Source of the DNA: Candidatus Poribacteria bacterium
GTDB lineage: Bacteria; Poribacteria; WGA-4E; GCA-2687025
Direction: 5' to 3'
Assembly (NCBI GenBank): GCA_026004875.1
Contig: BPJZ01000015.1
Coordinates: 1 to 64,000, forward strand
Length of the DNA: 64,000 nucleotides
The position numbers and the translations under genes are program-made. The notes under the pieces were generated by a model that saw only the letters and a program-made list of their open reading frames with translations, was not told the origin of the DNA and did no database searches. Below, piece after piece: positions 30,140-40,889 of the stretch (position 1 is its first letter; every line of letters begins with the position of its first letter).

Positions 30140-30969
30140 GCGAGTTTCTGTCCATCATGGTAGCCCCCTTTGTTGCTTGTCTGGTGCTGGTAGGGATTCA
30201 CGCCTATTTGGGCATTCACGTCCTTCAGCGGGGCATCATCTTTGTGGACCTGGCGCTTGCCCAGGTAGCGGCCTTGGGGATGGCGGTTGCCGCGCTGCTG
30301 GGCTTGGCTCCAGATGGTCGAGAGGCTTACCTATTTGCGCTTCTCTTTGCGCTGGGAGGGGCCGGCGTGCTCACCTTCTCCCGCCCCGGCCGGGCTCCAA
30401 TTCCCCAGGAGGCGGTGATCGGGGTCGTCTACGCGACTGCGGCTGCGGCGATGGTGTTGGTGACTGCGCAGGCCCCCCACGGCGCCGAGGCGGTCCAAGC
30501 GCTTTTGGTCGGTTCGATTCTCTGGGTCAATTGGTCAGAGATCGGGACGATGGCCTTACTTTACGGGGCTGTTGGCTGGTTCCACTGGTCTCGACGAGAA
30601 CGGTTTCTAGCCCTTTCCTTTGACCCCGAGCGGGCTCAGCGGGAGGGCTGGTCTTGGCCTTTTTGGGACTTCCTGTTCTATGCAACGTTTGCGTTAGTCG
30701 TCACCAAGTCGGTTCAGGTGGCCGGCGTTCTGTTAGTCTTCTCTTTTCTCGTGGTGCCGGCGATGGCTGGTGCGCTGCTCGCTTCGCGGTTACGCGATCG
30801 GTTGTTGTTCGGCTGGGGCATAGGGGTTGCTGTCAGTGTGGTCGGGATCACAGCTTCCTATGTATGGGACCTTCCAACGGGCGCGGTGGTCGTTTGTACC
30901 TTTGGCCTGGCCCTGCTTTTAATCGGGCTGATCGCTCGATGGAAGGGGATAACCAAGGGCGCGTATTAA
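30136..30969 (+). CDS. Metal ABC transporter permease (ZnuB/MntB family)
   Basis: ATGA overlap with upstream gene; IHAYLGIHVLQRGIIFVDLALAQVAALGMAVA; IPQEAVIGVVYATAAAAMVLV; KSVQVAGVLLVFSFLVVPAMAGALLA. Confidence 0.9.
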   Translation: MSEFLSIMVAPFVACLVLVGIHAYLGIHVLQRGIIFVDLALAQVAALGMAVAALLGLAPDGREAYLFALLFALGGAGVLTFSRPGRAPIPQEAVIGVVYATAAAAMVLVTAQAPHGAEAVQALLVGSILWVNWSEIGTMALLYGAVGWFHWSRRERFLALSFDPERAQREGWSWPFWDFLFYATFALVVTKSVQVAGVLLVFSFLVVPAMAGALLASRLRDRLLFGWGIGVAVSVVGITASYVWDLPTGAVVVCTFGLALLLIGLIARWKGITKGAY

Positions 30970-30992
30970 TTGTCCTTGGTTGGCTTTGAGGC

Positions 30993-32183
30993 TCAGGAGG
31001 GGAGAGCCTTGCTGCGGTCGGTTTTGGCGAGGAGCTCGCGGTAAACGATCACCGTCCGACGAGCGATCGCCTCCCAAGCGTACAGCTCGCGGACGCGCTG
31101 GAGTCCGCGCAGGCGAAGCAGGGCGTAGAGGTGCGGATCGCCCCGGAGCCGGTGGATGCAGTCTAGAAGGGCGTCCAGGTCGCCTTCGGGGAAGATCAGC
31201 CCGGCGTCTCCGACCGTGGTGGGGATCTCCCCGCAGCTGGAGCCGATGACCGGCGTTCCGCAGGCCATCGCTTCGGCGAGCACCCGTCCGAAGAACTCCA
31301 CCCAGGTCGGCGTGCTCCGAGAGGGAAGGACGAGAGCGTCCATCGCGTTCATCAGCTCTGCGACCTGCTCTGGCGGTTGCGCGCCTAAAAAGCGCACCCG
31401 ATCTGCGATCTTTGACCGCTCTGCCAGCTCGCCCAGCTCTTTGCGCAGGGGGCCGTCTCCGACGACCAGGAGCCAAACGCCCGACGCCTGCGCTGCAGCC
31501 TGGAGCAGGAAGTCTACCCCCTTTTCCCGGATGAGGCGCCCCACATAGCCTAGGAGAAACACTCCCTCCGGGACGCCGAGCTTCTCCCGAAGCGCAGCGG
31601 TCCGTTCCGGTTCCAGGGGGCGGAAGATTCGGGTGTCCACTCCGTTGGGGAGGACGTGCGTCGGTCCTCGGAACCCCTGCGCCCGAAGCAGCTCCCCTGC
31701 GCTCTTGCTGAGCACAAACGCTCCGTCGGCACGGCGGAAGACGCGAGCCTGGACCCACCGCGCCGGAGCCCGCCCGAACCAGCGCAACCGAATCGGACGG
31801 CTGATCGAGGTGCGAAAGAGAAAACGGGCCTCCGGCACCCATCGGCGAATGGCCCACCAGGTCTGCCCGGCGCAGAGACTGTACGGCTCCTCCTCCAGGT
31901 GAACGAGATCGGGACGAAAGCTCCGCCAGATGCGTCCCCATTCCGAACCGCGGTAAAAATACCGGGCGTAGTAACCCTCCCAAACGATCGGCAACGGGGA
32001 GACCCACTCCGGCAGTGGCTCACAACGGGCAAAAACTCGGCGGTTCTCCTCCGGCCAGGCCTCCGGAACGATCACTCGCAGAACGATCCCCTCTTCTCTG
32101 GCGATTCTGGCGATCAGCTCGAACTTCCGCCGGTAGGCGGGCGCCACCGCCGGATGGGAGATCGCCAAGATGTGCATTGTCAT
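30993..32183 (-). CDS. Glycosyltransferase family 4 (GT-B)
   Basis: VFLLGYVGRLIREKGVDFLLQAAA, VRFLGAQPPEQVAELMNAMDALVLPSRSTPTWVEFFGRVLAEAMACGTPVIGSSCGEIP. Confidence 0.92.
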   Translation of the reverse strand: MTMHILAISHPAVAPAYRRKFELIARIAREEGIVLRVIVPEAWPEENRRVFARCEPLPEWVSPLPIVWEGYYARYFYRGSEWGRIWRSFRPDLVHLEEEPYSLCAGQTWWAIRRWVPEARFLFRTSISRPIRLRWFGRAPARWVQARVFRRADGAFVLSKSAGELLRAQGFRGPTHVLPNGVDTRIFRPLEPERTAALREKLGVPEGVFLLGYVGRLIREKGVDFLLQAAAQASGVWLLVVGDGPLRKELGELAERSKIADRVRFLGAQPPEQVAELMNAMDALVLPSRSTPTWVEFFGRVLAEAMACGTPVIGSSCGEIPTTVGDAGLIFPEGDLDALLDCIHRLRGDPHLYALLRLRGLQRVRELYAWEAIARRTVIVYRELLAKTDRSKALPS

Positions 32184-33802
32184 TGCTCAGGCTCCTTATT
32201 CTGAGGGGACGACCTCCGAGGACGCCGACGACGCAGCAGCCCAAGCACAACGCTGAGCTCCTGAGCGTGAAGCCGTCGCGTTACTTCATAGAATACCCAC
32301 AGCCCTACCGTTCCGGCACCTAGCAGGATCAGCAGCGCGCCGAAAAATCGGTCAAGGGGCAGGACTGCGCCGAGTACGCTCTGGACCGCCCAGGTCGCTC
32401 CAGCCATGCCGGCAGCGGCTAGGAGCGATTTCCCCCCCTCCCGGGATAGTCCGTAACCCCGTAGCGGTCCCACATGGTGTCGCAACGCCAGAAGCAACAG
32501 CCCGCCGTTGATCCACGCAAACAGCGAGAGCGCTAACGCCAGCCCCCAATGGCCCCATCCAAGCCGATAGGTGGCCGTCCAGCCGAGGAGAAAGTTCGTC
32601 CCGATGGAGAACAGACTGATCAACGACGGACGGCGGGCGTCGTCCAGAGCGTACAGGGCCATCGCCAAGAGGCCGTTGGCTCCAAAGGGGATCAGCCCAA
32701 GGGCGTAAAACCGAATCGCCTGAGCCACCATCTCCGCGTCTAAGGCGCTAAACCGTCCCCTCCGGTAGACGACCGCGGCGATCGGTTCGGCTAGGACGAT
32801 CATTCCGGCCATCGTCGGCAAAAAGAGAAACAGGATCAGCCGAAGCGCCGAGGACAGCTCTCGCCGAAACGTCTCCTGGTCCCCTCGTGCGGCGGCCCGC
32901 GAGAGGCTGGGCACGCTCACTGTAGCGATCGCATAACTGAAGATCCCCAGCGGAAGGTGGATCAGTCGGTAAGCATAGTAGAGCCACGAGACTGCGCCGT
33001 TGGCAATGGTCGAGGCGAAGCGCTCGTTGACCACGAGATTAATCGGCGTGGCCGCCGCGCCCAGGATAGACGGGGCCATCAGTCGTAGGATGCGCCGCAG
33101 GCCGGGGTCTTGGAACGTCAGCTCCAGCCGGAGCCGGAAGCCGCTCCGAAAGAGCAGCGGGAACAACACCAGCGCCTGAGCCGCACCCCCCAACAGCACG
33201 CCGGTCGCCCACCCAAAGATCGCCGGGCGGCCAAAGCTCGGGTCGAGCAGCCAGGCCAACGGTATCCCCACAACAAAGCAGGAGAGGTTAAACAGCAACT
33301 GAGAGAGCGCGATTGGCCGGTAGCGATCCTGCGCGTTCAGTACCCCCCGCGCCACCGAAGCCAACGAAAGAAAAAAGAGAAACGGCCAAAGGAGTTGGGT
33401 CAGTTGGGCGGTCAACGCGTCCTTCTCCGGCGTGTTGGCAAATCCAGGGGCGACCAGATTGACGATCCAGCGGGCCTGAAAGATACCAAACAGCACCAGC
33501 CCGCCGACCAGAAGAGAGAGCCAGTTGATCACCCGTCCTGCGAGCACCCAGAGCCGTTTGAGGCCTTCTTGCTCCAGCGTTGCTGAGAAGGTGGTCACCA
33601 GCGAGGCGCTCAGCACCCCGTCCACGAGAAGTGTTCGAAAGAGATTGGGAATTCGGTAGGCGACAAAGAAGGCGTCGCTCAGGACCGATCCACTGGCCCC
33701 AAATAGCGCTGAGAAGACCATCTCTCGCACCAGGCCCAGCACCCGGCTCACTCCCACAACGGAAGAGAGCATTGCGGCATCTTTCCAGAGTCGCTGACGC
33801 AT
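32180..33802 (-). CDS. murJ: Lipid II flippase MurJ/MviN
   Basis: SSVVGVSRVLGLVREMVFSALFG; SDAFFVAYRIPNLFRTLLVDGVLSASLVTTFS; 14-TM-like hydrophobicity. Confidence 0.92.
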   Translation of the reverse strand: MRQRLWKDAAMLSSVVGVSRVLGLVREMVFSALFGASGSVLSDAFFVAYRIPNLFRTLLVDGVLSASLVTTFSATLEQEGLKRLWVLAGRVINWLSLLVGGLVLFGIFQARWIVNLVAPGFANTPEKDALTAQLTQLLWPFLFFLSLASVARGVLNAQDRYRPIALSQLLFNLSCFVVGIPLAWLLDPSFGRPAIFGWATGVLLGGAAQALVLFPLLFRSGFRLRLELTFQDPGLRRILRLMAPSILGAAATPINLVVNERFASTIANGAVSWLYYAYRLIHLPLGIFSYAIATVSVPSLSRAAARGDQETFRRELSSALRLILFLFLPTMAGMIVLAEPIAAVVYRRGRFSALDAEMVAQAIRFYALGLIPFGANGLLAMALYALDDARRPSLISLFSIGTNFLLGWTATYRLGWGHWGLALALSLFAWINGGLLLLALRHHVGPLRGYGLSREGGKSLLAAAGMAGATWAVQSVLGAVLPLDRFFGALLILLGAGTVGLWVFYEVTRRLHAQELSVVLGLLRRRRPRRSSPQNKEPEQ

Positions 33803-33897
33803 GGGCTTCCCGCTTCTGGATTTACCAATGAAAACAGAGTACACTACGAACGGCGTCGGGGGGTAAGGTTACGGGCAGAGAGGGGCAGAAGGCGCCG

Positions 33898-36630
33898 ATG
33901 ACGGACGTAGAGCAGGTCTTAGAGCCGGCCCAGCCGATTCGAGAGCTTCTAGCCCTGGAGGACTGGTCCTGGGAAGCGGTCTTCGATCGGGTAGAGCGAT
34001 TTCTTCAGGACCGGGTCCCGATGGAGGGGCTCGTCTTTGTGGTGGTCTCCCGGCCGGCGGTCTCTGGGACTCCGGCCCGCATCTATCGGTTGTTTGCTCG
34101 TCAGGAGGGAGGGTATCGCCCGCTTTATCTGTTCTCTCGGTGCCCCTTCTTGGACGGCGTTGCTGATACTTGTGCCGCTCGCTGGTGGGGGGATCTCTCC
34201 CAGTTTGAACCGGTCTCCATCGCCAGTGAGTTTGAACGGTACCTGCGCGAGCGCGGCGCCCGGTCGGTACTGGTGGTCCCTGTGGTTCATGGTGCCAAGG
34301 TCGGGGATGAGTCCTTCGCGGTCGTCCTAGGCTTCTACCATTCTCAAGGGGGACAGTACAACGAGGAGGCGCTCCGACGCCTTGAGGTGTGGCTTCCCGT
34401 CCTGGCTTTAGTCTTTCAGCTGGTGCATCTTCACCAGTCCTATCAGCTCCGGCGGATTCACACCGGAATCATCCGGGACATCAGCACGGCGGCGATTGCG
34501 GAGCTTTTTTCTTCCGGGAGGCTGTACGAGCGGGCGGTTGAGTTGATTCAAGAGCGGTTCCAGTTTTACGACGTGGCTGTCCTGGAGGTGGACTGGGAGG
34601 CACGTCAGCTCCGATTGGTCGCCCACGCGGGGCGCTATCCCTATTACCAAAACTTGGACTACGTCCAGTCGGTGGAGATGGGTATTCTTGGACTGGTAGC
34701 CCGCGAAGGTCAGCCTTACGTCGCCAACGATGTTCAGAACGATCCGTACTACATCAATCCGTTTCCGCACGATCTGCAGGTGCGCAGCGAGCTTGCGTTG
34801 CCGATCTTTGTTGGGCAGCAGGTGGCGGCGGTTTTGGAGATTCAGAGCGAAACGGTCGGAGCCTTTGCCGACGCGGACGTAGACGCCTTGGAGGTGTTGG
34901 CTCGACTGCTGGGGCAGATCGTCCGGACGGGAAGAAGCATTCAGGAGCTACGCCACTTTGAGGAGTTCAACCGGCAGGTGCTGGACACAATGCCGGCGGC
35001 GATTGCCCACCTGGACTCCTCACAGCGGATCGTTTATGCGAACTCCCAGTTTCTGGCCCTCTTTCGGTGTGATCCGTCCAATCTGCTTTTTCGTCCGCTT
35101 TCGGAGGTAGTCCCGTCGTATCTGTTTTACGAGCAAGGGCTCCAGTCGCTCTTTGAGCAGCTCGCCCAAGTGCGAGGCTGCGGGATGCTCACCGAAGTCA
35201 AAATCGAGCCGAGCGACCTGAGCCGACGGCTGGACGTGCGGCTCTGTCGGACCGACACCGAGCCGCCGGAGTACATTCTGATCGTTCAGGACGTGACCTC
35301 CCGGGTGTTGCAGATCAACCAGATGCGGAAGCTCCACCGCTTGGCGATGGAGCTTCAGCGGACCTTAGACGTGGATGCCCTTTGTCGGCTGATCTTGACC
35401 AGCGTCACGGCTGGCCCCGGCTTTGGTCTTAACCGGGCGGTCATTTTTCTGTACGACGAGCAGGAGAAGCTCTTTGTCGAGCGGCACGCCGTCGGCCCCT
35501 CTTCAGCCCAGGAGGCCTATGACATCTGGCAGCGGATCCCCTTTCAGCGGCTAGAAGAGTACTTCGAGGAGGCCCGTCGGGACACGGTTCAGTCGGACGT
35601 GAGCATCTATCGGCGCTACACGCAGATTCGCGCGACCGATGGGGAGGTGCGGGCGTTAGTTGCGCGGCGTCAGCCGTTTTTGGTGCGCGATGCCGAGGCG
35701 GAGTCCTCGTCGTTGGTTCGGGCGCTCCGGGCCCTCTCTACTGCCGAGGAAGTGGTGATCATGCCTCTGATCGCCCGGAATCGGCTGCTGGGAGTGATCG
35801 TCGCAGACAACCTGATCACTCGGCAGGCGATTGATGCTCAGATGCTGGAGACGCTCTCGGCGTTTGCGAGCCAGGCGGCCTTAGCGTTGGCTAACGCGCT
35901 GGCCTATCGCGAGCTGGAGGCCGCTTATAAGGAGCTCCAAGAGGCCCGCGACCGATTGTCCCAACAGGAGAAGCTGGCTATCATCGGACAGATGGCGGCG
36001 CACGTCGCCCACGAGATTCGGAACCCCCTTGTGGCGATCGGTGGGTACGCGCGGCGGATCTGTCAGACCAGCCGAGACGAGACGGCGGTTCGTCGAGCGG
36101 AGGTGATCCTCCGGGAGGCCGAGCGGTTGGAGCTGATCCTCAAGGAGGTGATGGATTTTGCGTCGCCTTTCACTTCGATGCGCTTCCAGACGGTCTCGCT
36201 GGAACAGTTGGTTCGCGAAGTCTGCGATGTGATCCTGGTGGCCGCTCAGGAGGCCAACGTTCAGATCGTCGTGGAGGCGGCGCCCGATCTGCCGCCCGTT
36301 CGAGCCGATGCCGACCGGATGAAGCAGGTGTTTCACAACCTGGCCAAAAACGCCATCGAGGCGATGCCGGAGGGCGGCACGCTCACCTTCCGGCTGTACC
36401 CAGAGGGTGGACAGGTGGTGGCCGAGGTGGAAGACACCGGTGTCGGCATTGATCCGGAGAGCCAGAAACGGCTGTTTGAGCCGTTCTTCACGACCAAACG
36501 GCACGGCAGCGGGCTGGGGCTAGCCATCACCAAACGGATCGTCGAGCATCATGAGGGCACCATTGAGGTCTGCAGCAAGCCGGGCGGAGGGACGAAGTTT
36601 ACCATCCGCCTGCCCCGCGCACAGGAATAG
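33898..36630 (+). CDS. Soluble multi-GAF/PAS sensor histidine kinase
   Basis: Several GAF-like segments, PAS-like LDTMPAAIAHLDSSQRIVYANSQF, H-box AAHVAHEIRNPLVAIGGYAR, HATPase motifs NLAKNAIEAMPEGG, DTGVGI, FEPFFTTKRHGSGLGLAI. Confidence 0.93.
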   Translation: MTDVEQVLEPAQPIRELLALEDWSWEAVFDRVERFLQDRVPMEGLVFVVVSRPAVSGTPARIYRLFARQEGGYRPLYLFSRCPFLDGVADTCAARWWGDLSQFEPVSIASEFERYLRERGARSVLVVPVVHGAKVGDESFAVVLGFYHSQGGQYNEEALRRLEVWLPVLALVFQLVHLHQSYQLRRIHTGIIRDISTAAIAELFSSGRLYERAVELIQERFQFYDVAVLEVDWEARQLRLVAHAGRYPYYQNLDYVQSVEMGILGLVAREGQPYVANDVQNDPYYINPFPHDLQVRSELALPIFVGQQVAAVLEIQSETVGAFADADVDALEVLARLLGQIVRTGRSIQELRHFEEFNRQVLDTMPAAIAHLDSSQRIVYANSQFLALFRCDPSNLLFRPLSEVVPSYLFYEQGLQSLFEQLAQVRGCGMLTEVKIEPSDLSRRLDVRLCRTDTEPPEYILIVQDVTSRVLQINQMRKLHRLAMELQRTLDVDALCRLILTSVTAGPGFGLNRAVIFLYDEQEKLFVERHAVGPSSAQEAYDIWQRIPFQRLEEYFEEARRDTVQSDVSIYRRYTQIRATDGEVRALVARRQPFLVRDAEAESSSLVRALRALSTAEEVVIMPLIARNRLLGVIVADNLITRQAIDAQMLETLSAFASQAALALANALAYRELEAAYKELQEARDRLSQQEKLAIIGQMAAHVAHEIRNPLVAIGGYARRICQTSRDETAVRRAEVILREAERLELILKEVMDFASPFTSMRFQTVSLEQLVREVCDVILVAAQEANVQIVVEAAPDLPPVRADADRMKQVFHNLAKNAIEAMPEGGTLTFRLYPEGGQVVAEVEDTGVGIDPESQKRLFEPFFTTKRHGSGLGLAITKRIVEHHEGTIEVCSKPGGGTKFTIRLPRAQE

Positions 36631-36651
36631 CGAATGAAGGGAGAAGGGGCC

Positions 36652-37056
36652 ATGACGACTCCTGAGGCGAACAAGCCGCGGATTTTGGTCGTTGAAGACG
36701 AAGAGGCGATGGCGTTGCTGATCCAGGATGTCTTGGAGGAGGAAGGCTATCAGGTCGAGCTGGTCTACGACGGCGATGAGGCGATCCGTTTTGTTCAGGA
36801 AAACCCTCCCGACCTGGTCGTCTTGGACATCAACATGCCGGGGCGGGACGGCGTGGAGACGCTCAACCGGATCGTCGAGCTGCGCGGTTCGATTCCGGTC
36901 ATTCTGCACACCGCTTATTCGGCCTACAAGGACAACTTCATGACCTGGTCGGCGGCGGAGTATGTCGTCAAGTCCTCCGACTTTGAGAACCTCAAGCAGG
37001 CGATCCGCCAGCATCTAGGCCGGTCGCAGCAGAGCCAAGTCGACCACCACGGATAG
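36652..37056 (+). CDS. Single-domain response regulator (CheY-like receiver, no output domain)
   Basis: [67 protein letters not shown]...[11 protein letters not shown]. Confidence 0.93.
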   Translation: MTTPEANKPRILVVEDEEAMALLIQDVLEEEGYQVELVYDGDEAIRFVQENPPDLVVLDINMPGRDGVETLNRIVELRGSIPVILHTAYSAYKDNFMTWSAAEYVVKSSDFENLKQAIRQHLGRSQQSQVDHHG

Positions 37057-37060
37057 GCCC

Positions 37061-38288
37061 ATGAACGAAGCGATCATTCGGGAAACAGTGGTGATGATCC
37101 TGGCCGGCGGGCAAGGGGAACGGCTGTACCCGCTGACCCGCCACCGAGCCAAGCCGGCGGTGCCCTTTGCTGGGGCCTATCGGATTATTGACTTTACGCT
37201 TTCGAACTGTATCAACTCGACGCTGACGCGAATCTTTCTGCTGACCCAGTACCCGCTCCGTTTCGCTTCATCGCCATGTCCAGGCCGGCTGGAGCTCCTT
37301 TGTCGTTCCGGCGCTGGGCCAGTTCATTGACCTAGTCCCTCCTCAACAGCGGACTCAGGCGATGTGGTATCGGGGAACCGCCGACGCGATCTATCAGAAC
37401 ATCTATCTGTTAGATCAGGAGCGGCCACGGTACGTGTTGATCCTCTCGGGCGATCACGTCTACAGCATGGACTACCGGCAGATGATCGCCCAGCACGAGG
37501 AGACGGGGGCGGATCTGACGATCGGGTGCATCGAGGTTCCCCGTGAGGAGGCGAAGCGGTTTGGCGTCATGGAGGTGGACGCGTCGTTACGGATCCGATC
37601 CTTTGCGGAGAAGCCCGCCGATCCAAAGCCGATTCCCGGCAAGCCGGACCGTTCGCTCGCTTCGATGGGGATTTACGTCTTCACGACCGAGACGCTGGTT
37701 CGGTCGTTGATCGCCGACGCGCGTCGGGCCGACAGCCAGCACGATTTTGGCAAGAACGTCATTCCGGCGCTAGTCGAGGGGAACGCGCGGGTGTACGCGC
37801 ACCCGTTTCACGAGCCGGGCCGACCTGAGAACAACTACTGGCGGGACATCGGAACGCTGGAGAGTTACTACGCGGCCAACATGGATCTGCTTGAGCCGGA
37901 GCCGCCGTTCCGACTGGACGATCCCGACTGGCCAGTGCGGACTTACTACCTTCCGGCTCCGCCGGCTCGGGTGGTTTCCGAAGGGCAGGAGGCGGTCGTT
38001 GAGAACTCGATGCTCTCACCGGGCGCAGTCGTCCGAGGGGCGACAGTCCGGCGTTCTATCCTGGGGCCCAACGTGGTCTTGGAGCCCGGCGCGGTGGTGG
38101 AGGACTCGTTGATCTTTGAAGGGACACGGGTCGGCAAGGGCGCGCAGGTGCGGCGGACGATCATTGACAAGCAGGTAGTCGTGCCGCCGGGGGACCGAAT
38201 CGGGGGCCAGCCGCGCGATCGCTCGCGAGGGTTCAAGATCACCGAGTCGGGGCTTGTGGTCATTCCCAAAGGAATGGTGTTGGCTTGA
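37061..38288 (+). CDS. glgC: Glucose-1-phosphate adenylyltransferase family, +1 overcall at 37252-37254
   Basis: [90 protein letters not shown]; hexapeptide-repeat C-terminus. Confidence 0.93.
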
Positions 38289-38297
38289 GGCGGACGG

Positions 38298-39691
38298 ATG
38301 GTTGAGGTCGGATCGGCGGTCAAGCTGAGCGTCTCCGGGTACCGGGCACGGGTAGGGGAGGGGTTTACGCCGGAGAGCTGTTTGCGCTTTGCCAACGCGT
38401 TTGCCGCGTTTTTAGCCCAGTCGGGAGGGCGAACGGTCGTTTTGGGTCGAGACACACGCCCCAGTGGGCTGGCCGCTTTTCACGCGGTGTTGTCGGGGTT
38501 GTTGGCCTCCGGCCTTTCCGTTCACGACGCGCAGGTTGCGCCGACGCCGACGGTCTTTTATGCCGCCGCTCGGCTGGAAGCCGACGGGGCGTTGATGATC
38601 ACCGCGAGCCACAACCCTCCCGACTGGAATGGAATTGAAGCCGCCTCACGGAGCGGACGGCTCCTGAACGGCTCCGAGCGGGAGCAGCTGCATCGGTTGT
38701 TTTATGCCCAGTCGGCGGCCTATACCCGATGGGACGAGCAGGGGGTCTGCTCACCGCTGCCCCACGCTGTGGATCAGCATCTGGAAGCGATCCTTGAACT
38801 TCCTTTTGTGGACCTGGAGGCGGTGCGAGGGGCGGGATTTCGGGTTGTGGTGGATGCGGGGCAACGGTGCTGGAGCGGTCAGCACACCGCGGCTGCTCCG
38901 GCGGCTCGGCTGCGATGTGGTCCCGCTGCATTGTGAGTTGAACGGGCGCTTCGCTCGGCCGTTGGAGCCCTCGCCGGAGGCGCTCCAGCCACTGGCGCAG
39001 GCCGTCTTGGAGACGGGCGCTCAGCTGGGTCTGGCCCACGATGGGGACGCCGATCGGCTGGTCTTGGTGGACGAAAAAGGGCGGTATGTGCCTGAGGAGT
39101 ACACCTTCGCGCTGGTTGCCGATGTGATCCTGGAGCGGTTTCGCGGCCCGGTCGTCACGACGGTGGTAACCGGTGGGCTGTTGGACGCCGTCGCGCAGTC
39201 TCACGGCGTGCCGATCTATCGGACGCCGGTTGGGGTAGCTCACGTCGCCCAGCGGATGGAGGAGACCGGCGCCGTTGTCGGCGGGGGAGAGCACCGGCGG
39301 CGTGATCGTTCCCCAACTCCAGCGGACGACCGACGGAATTGCCGCGGCGGCGGTGATCCTTTCTGGGATGGTTCGGCGAGGGGAGCCCCTTTCCGAGTGG
39401 GTGGGCCGATGGCCTCGGTTCTGGATGCGGCGGGCGAAGCTTCCGCTTCCGGAGGGGTTCTCCGTTGAGCGGGTCTATCAGACTGTTGCCGAGTTGTATC
39501 CTGGCGCCGCTGTGGAGCGTATTGACGGACTAAAGCTTTTACTGGACGAGCGAGCGTGGGTCTCCGTTCGACCTTCGGGGACGGAGCCGGTCGTCCGGGT
39601 CTTTGCGGAGGCAGACGATCCGGCGCGAGCCGACGAGCTGGTTCGCCGGACGGCGCAGGCCGTTCGGCGGGTTCTGGATTCCACCGTTTGA
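38298..39691 (+). CDS. glmM: Phosphoglucosamine mutase / phosphohexomutase, frameshifted
   Basis: KLSVSGYRARVGEGFTPE; LMITASHNPPDWNGIE (active-site Ser loop); GLAHDGDADRLVLVDEKGRYVPEE; DERAWVSVRPSGTEPVVRVFAEA. GlmM vs ManB specificity not decided. Confidence 0.85.
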
Positions 39692-39700
39692 GGTTGAAAG

Positions 39701-40889
39701 ATGACGCGGAAGCTGCGGATCGCTTGCATCGGGGGCGGAACGGGGCTGTCCACTCTTCTCCGTGGGCTGCGCCGATACGCGCTCCAGGAGGGGGAAGAAA
39801 AGCTGGACATGGACGGCCTGACAGCGATCGTCTCCGTCTCGGACGATGGGGGGAGCTCCGGCCGGTTGATTGACGAGTTCGGCGTCCTGCCGCCGGGGGA
39901 CATTCGCAACTGTCTGGTGGCTCTGGCCGATGAGGAGGAGACGATCTCTCGGCTGTTTGAGTACCGCTTTCAGGGCAACGGGCACTTGAAGGGGCACAGC
40001 GTCGGCAATCTGTTGCTGATCGCACTCTCGGACCTGTTTGGTTCGTTTCCGGCTGCGATTCAGGAGGGCTTCGCGGGTTCTGGCCGTTCGAGGGCGGATT
40101 TTGCCGGTCACCCTCGAGTCCACCGTGCTCTGTGCGGAGCTGATGGACGGGACGGTCGTCCGGGGGGAGTCGGCGATCCCCAAGCGTCGGAATCGAGCGC
40201 CGATCCGACGCGTCTTTTTGGAACCTCGAGGGGCTGGGACCTCTGGAAGCGGCGAGCCGCCCTCGATCCGGGCGCTGCCGGAGGCGGTTAAGGCGATCGA
40301 GGAGGCTGACGCCGTGGTGATCGGGCCGGGGAGCCTCTTCACCAGCATCCTTCCCAACCTGGCCGTTCCAGACATTGCCGAGGCGCTCCGACGCTCTTCA
40401 GCCGTGAAGCTCTACGTTTGTAACGTGATGGTCGAGCCGGGGGAGACGGACGGCTTTTCGGCCTACGATCACGTGGAGGCGATCCTTCGGCACGGCGATT
40501 TCAAGCTGGACTACGTCCTCCTCAACTCCGAGCACGCTTCCGAGGAGCTGATCCGCCAGTACCAGCTAGCGGAGATGATCCAGCAGTACCACTGGCTTCA
40601 GGGGCTGGAGCTGGACACCGATCGGTTCTCCTATGCGGAGCTGCTGGCACGGTTGGACCTGAGCCGTCTTCCGGAGCTCCCTGAAGCGGACCGCTCGCGG
40701 ATTCAGGTGCTCTATCGTCCGGACGTGGACCACCGGATCCCCGCGCAGGTGGTGCAGGAGCCGCTGCTTCACGAGACGGTCATCCGAGAGCGAAACGAGA
40801 CGCTCCGGGTGCTCCGCCATGAGCCGCTCAAGCTGGCCGGGGCGATCGTTCGGCTTCTAGAGCGGCATTACACCTCCGCCAATGGGTAA
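39701..40889 (+). CDS. yvcK: YvcK/CofD-family (gluconeogenesis factor, UDP-sugar-binding) protein, +1 overcall at 40066-40068
   Basis: RKLRIACIGGGTGLSTLLRGLRRY; SVSDDGGSSGRLIDEFGVLPPGDIRNCLVALA; AVVIGPGSLFTSILPNLAVPDIAEAL; VCNVMVEPGETDGFSAYDHVEAI. Confidence 0.92.
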
